Source: an uncultured Solobacterium sp. (GTDB lineage: Bacteria; Bacillota_I; Bacilli_A; Erysipelotrichales; Erysipelotrichaceae). Taken from it: a stretch of 15,696 nucleotides of DNA. The stretch covers positions 1 through 15,696 of the forward strand of contig CAJOLG010000017.1 of the NCBI GenBank assembly GCA_905235315.1. Direction: 5' to 3'. The notes under the pieces are model-generated. The model had not been told where the DNA came from. It ran no database searches and saw nothing but the letters and a program-made list of their open reading frames with translations. Below, one piece after another: positions 13,424 to 15,696 of the stretch. The position numbers and the translations under genes are program-made. How positions within the stretch are numbered: position 1 is the stretch's first letter; each line of letters begins with the position of its first letter.

Positions 13424-14377
13424 ATGGCCAACAAAGTATGTGATTTCTGCCTTGAGGAAGGACGCGGTCTGTTCCATCAGCCGGAACGCCTTCCGGACGG
13501 ACACTACATCTGTAAAAACTGCCGGAAGATCATCGCATCCTATGACCTGCCGGTGAAATATGATCTGTTTCAGCTGCTTGTCATATCCGAGCCCTATATG
13601 CAGGAAATGATGATGGGCGATTATCTGGAACACCACCGCCCGGAGGATGCGATCGCAAAATACTACCCGACCACCCCGATGCTGCTGCATCAGGGAGAAC
13701 ATGTTGTAAATATGCGCCCGGCTTCCATCACCGTGGAGCGCAGTAAGATTCCCGCAGAGCAGGCTGTGACCAGGATCGGTGATATCGGCCGGAAGCAGAT
13801 TACCAACCTTCCCAACGCACGCCATTCGGACGGCACTGAGGTTGAAGGCACCCTGTATGAAACGGATGCGGCGCTGTATTTCCTGTCCGAGCACTTTATC
13901 AACTGTCACCGTCTTACTTCCGTCATCACGGACCACATTGATACGGATGCGGTCCATGTGCTGGAACACGGCAGGCAGTATTCCTACCGGATCAGCCACG
14001 CGGACCTGTTCCACCTGCGGTCTGTCTTCTATCATATGGCGGTTGCGGCGACGGAAAACCGGGAAAAGAGCCTGGTCTATCTCGCAAGCGAGAATACGAT
14101 GACGCTTAACTCCGGCAAATACAACGTTCCCCGCAACATCAAGAGCGGTACCTACTGGGTAAACCCGGTTGAGGATGCGACCCTGCATGTGCGGGATGCC
14201 AACGGAAGAGTGCGCAGTGTCTCCAGCGGACGCCTGCGGATCGACAACGGCTCCGTGCTGGAAGTCGACGGGCAGTATGAAGTCCGTTACCGGAAACGGG
14301 AAGAAGGCGAAACCGGCGGGAACACGATTACGGCCGGTGCCTTTACCGGAACCCCGGACAACCCGGAAGAATCGTAA
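13424..14377 (+). CDS. Zinc-ribbon protein (DUF4428-like N-terminus) with C-terminal beta module
   Basis: This 317-residue protein begins with a zinc-ribbon: C6-x2-C9 ... C30-x2-C33 (CDFC and CKNC), with the LPDGHYIC hallmark seen in DUF4428-like ribbons. The middle (about 90-215) looks like a PH- or GRAM-like beta domain (SITVERSKI, TLYETDAALYFLS). The C-terminal part (about 225-290) has GKYNVPRNIKSGTYWV and a Val-rich tail ending YEVRYRKREE; this 'Y-x-V-x-x-x-I-x-x-G-x-Y' pattern recalls a module common on secreted lipoproteins of Bacillota. No signal peptide or membrane segment is seen, so the protein should be cytoplasmic. A GGAGG lies 6 nt before the ATG, and a strong terminator follows. 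It stands alone on the plus strand. The role is unknown; regulation or stress sensing is possible. Confidence 0.88.
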   Translation: MANKVCDFCLEEGRGLFHQPERLPDGHYICKNCRKIIASYDLPVKYDLFQLLVISEPYMQEMMMGDYLEHHRPEDAIAKYYPTTPMLLHQGEHVVNMRPASITVERSKIPAEQAVTRIGDIGRKQITNLPNARHSDGTEVEGTLYETDAALYFLSEHFINCHRLTSVITDHIDTDAVHVLEHGRQYSYRISHADLFHLRSVFYHMAVAATENREKSLVYLASENTMTLNSGKYNVPRNIKSGTYWVNPVEDATLHVRDANGRVRSVSSGRLRIDNGSVLEVDGQYEVRYRKREEGETGGNTITAGAFTGTPDNPEES

Positions 14378-14407
14378 ACGATGCGGAAAATAACCGCATC
14401 GTTTTTT
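14376..14407 (+). terminator. Terminator of the zinc-ribbon gene
   Basis: AAACGATGCGG and CCGCATCGTTT form a perfect 11-bp stem around a 7-nt loop, followed by a T run (14402-14407). The 5' arm begins within the stop codon. The minus strand has only a short T run here, so it mainly stops plus-strand transcription. Confidence 0.85.
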
Positions 14408-14418
14408 ATACAGGGCAG

Positions 14419-14447
14419 AAAAAACACTGCCCGCTTTTGGACAGTGT
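14419..14447 (-). terminator. Terminator of the TrkH gene
   Basis: On the minus strand ACACTG and CAGTGT form a 6-bp stem with a 12-nt loop and run into TTTTTT. It begins 11 nt after the TrkH stop. An overlapping GGGCAG/CTGCCC hairpin (14413-14432) uses part of the same bases, so the two folds exclude each other. Confidence 0.6.
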
Positions 14448-14457
14448 GTCAAATGAC

Positions 14458-15696
14458 TCAGTTCTTTTTCCAGGTGGTTCTTGAGAACAGCACCATAATC
14501 GGCAGGATCTCCAGCCGCCCCGCCAGCATATCGAAGATCATGGTAATCTTGGACAGCGCGGAATAACCGCTGAAGTTGACGGTGGGACCGACCGACCCGA
14601 AACCCGGACCGATGTTGTTGAAGGTGGCCAGTATCGCCGAGATATTGGTTTCGACGGAGAATCCGTCAAGCGAGACCACAAGGAAGGAGAGCACCACGAT
14701 CAGCACATAGGCAACGAGATATCCGTTGACGCTCGCCATTACCTTCTCATCCACTACGGCACCGTTGATACGCACCTTCCGAACTTCGGAAGAATGCAGG
14801 TTCTGATGGAAGCTCCGTACACCGCTCTTGACCAGCAGGATAAGTCTTGCGACTTTGAGGCCGCCGCCGGTGGAACCGGCAGAGGCACCGCAGCACATCA
14901 GAGCCAGCAGGATTGCCTTGGAAAACGAGGGCCATTTGTCAAAGTCGGTTGTCGCAAAACCGGTTGTGGATATGACACTGGCAACCTGGAATGACGCATG
15001 CCGGAACACTTCCGACAGGGAACTGTACATTCCGGAGATATTCCAGGCGATCAGCAGGATACTGATGACTACAATCGCCGCATACGTGCGCAGTTCCTCA
15101 TCGTGGAAGACATCCCTTGCCCGCTTGATCAGCAGAAGGTAATAACAGCTGAAGTTGACCCCGAACAGCAGCATGAACACGGTAGTGACATTCTGCAGGT
15201 AGGGGCTGTATCCCGCAAAGGAATCGGCCTTGACGCCGAAGCCGCCGGTTCCCGCTGTGCCGAAGGCATGGCATACCGAATCAAACACGGGCATTCCGCC
15301 GATGATGAGGAAAAACATATCCAGCACGGTAAGACCGACATAAATGAGATACAGGATCTTCGCAGTCTGACGCATGCGCGGCACCAGTTTTCCGACCGAG
15401 GGGCCGGGTGATTCCGCCCGCAGGATATGCAGGGTGAATCCCTCATTCTTTCCGCTGAGCGGGACAATTGCCATCAGGAACACCAGCACGCCCATACCGC
15501 CGACCCAGTGCGTAAAGCTGCGCCAGTAAAGCAGGCCGTGCGACATGCATTCCACATCCGCAAGAATGGAGGATCCGGTTGTTGTAAAACCGGAGGCGGT
15601 TTCAAACACACAGTCGATATAGCTCGGAATCTCGCGGGAGATATAGAACGGAAGCGCACCGAACAGCGAAAGCGCGATCCACGCAAAGCCGGTCGT
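14458..15696 (-). CDS. trkH: TrkH-family potassium uptake protein (N-terminus beyond the right edge)
   Basis: The frame is open to the window edge, leaving 412 codons of a protein normally near 480 residues; the ATG is outside. It is the membrane channel subunit of a Trk/Ktr-type potassium uptake system and works with a cytoplasmic RCK ring (TrkA), which is not in the window. All four pore-loop filters are visible in order, each with its selectivity Gly: SGFTTTG, GTAGTGGFG, STTGFATTD and NNIGPGFG. Long hydrophobic segments lie between them. The protein ends SRTTWKKN with a short Lys-rich tail. Upstream codons to the edge (TGFAWIALSLFGALPFYI) fit the preceding membrane helix. A trkA partner may lie to the right of the window. 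Confidence 0.93.
   Translation of the reverse strand, partial: TTGFAWIALSLFGALPFYISREIPSYIDCVFETASGFTTTGSSILADVECMSHGLLYWRSFTHWVGGMGVLVFLMAIVPLSGKNEGFTLHILRAESPGPSVGKLVPRMRQTAKILYLIYVGLTVLDMFFLIIGGMPVFDSVCHAFGTAGTGGFGVKADSFAGYSPYLQNVTTVFMLLFGVNFSCYYLLLIKRARDVFHDEELRTYAAIVVISILLIAWNISGMYSSLSEVFRHASFQVASVISTTGFATTDFDKWPSFSKAILLALMCCGASAGSTGGGLKVARLILLVKSGVRSFHQNLHSSEVRKVRINGAVVDEKVMASVNGYLVAYVLIVVLSFLVVSLDGFSVETNISAILATFNNIGPGFGSVGPTVNFSGYSALSKITMIFDMLAGRLEILPIMVLFSRTTWKKN

Noticed and set aside
13352..14452. Minus-strand open frame of 366 codons opposite the zinc-ribbon gene
   Set aside because: The plus-strand gene has promoter, GGAGG, CxxC pairs and terminator; the minus frame runs through both its terminator and its promoter and has no clear family.
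1..15696. Frequent TTCCGG/CCGGAA and GGATC words across the window, resembling an uptake or restriction-related signal
   Set aside because: They fall mainly inside genes and follow from the preferred codons CGG (Arg), CCG (Pro), TTC/GAA and ATC. They show no fixed spacing or orientation.

Overview
The window looks like chromosomal DNA from a low-copy, moderately GC-rich (by eye mid-50s %) member of the Bacillota. The signs are strong GGAGG-type ribosome binding sites, TTG and GTG starts, a SpoIIE/RsbU-type PP2C phosphatase, a TM287/288-like heterodimeric ABC exporter and a small zinc-ribbon protein of a type common in Clostridia and Erysipelotrichia. I cannot place it below phylum. There is no transposase, integrase, phage gene, CRISPR array, tRNA or rRNA. 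Most genes lie on the minus strand in compact operons, several joined by 1-4 nt stop/start overlaps.

Reading along the minus strand from right to left: (a) a TrkH-type potassium channel subunit, open at the right edge, ends at convergent terminators facing a plus-strand zinc-ribbon gene (13424-14377). (b) A four-gene operon starts at 13323: membrane-anchored alpha/beta hydrolase, ThpR-like RNA 2',3'-cyclic phosphodiesterase, HAD-IA phosphatase and a TIM-barrel sugar isomerase. It ends in a strong terminator whose loop holds the stop codon of a converging, unrecognised plus-strand gene (9934-10269). (c) A second operon starts at 9816: two ABC exporter half-transporters, a GNAT acetyltransferase, a Cof-type HAD phosphatase and the tRNA ct6A dehydratase TcdA, closed by a perfect palindromic terminator. 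(d) A single 47-residue, Lys/Glu-rich gene (3651-3794) has its own promoter, ribosome binding site and terminator. (e) A third operon runs off the left edge: a membrane SpoIIE-type phosphatase, a cytoplasmic 5'-nucleotidase-family phosphoesterase and the start of a lipoprotein.

The genes are mostly housekeeping or general accessory functions: nucleotide and sugar-phosphate turnover, RNA-end and tRNA modification chemistry, export, potassium uptake and stress-type signalling. No clear new multi-gene defence or biosynthetic system is visible. The observations most worth a second look are three genes whose -10 hexamer lies only 6-7 nt before the start codon with no Shine-Dalgarno sequence (candidate leaderless mRNAs), the self-contained 47-residue gene with an opposing plus-strand terminator-like hairpin beside it, the orphan 111-residue plus-strand gene, and the zinc-ribbon protein that joins a cytoplasmic-type ribbon to a C-terminal module resembling one usually found in secreted proteins.
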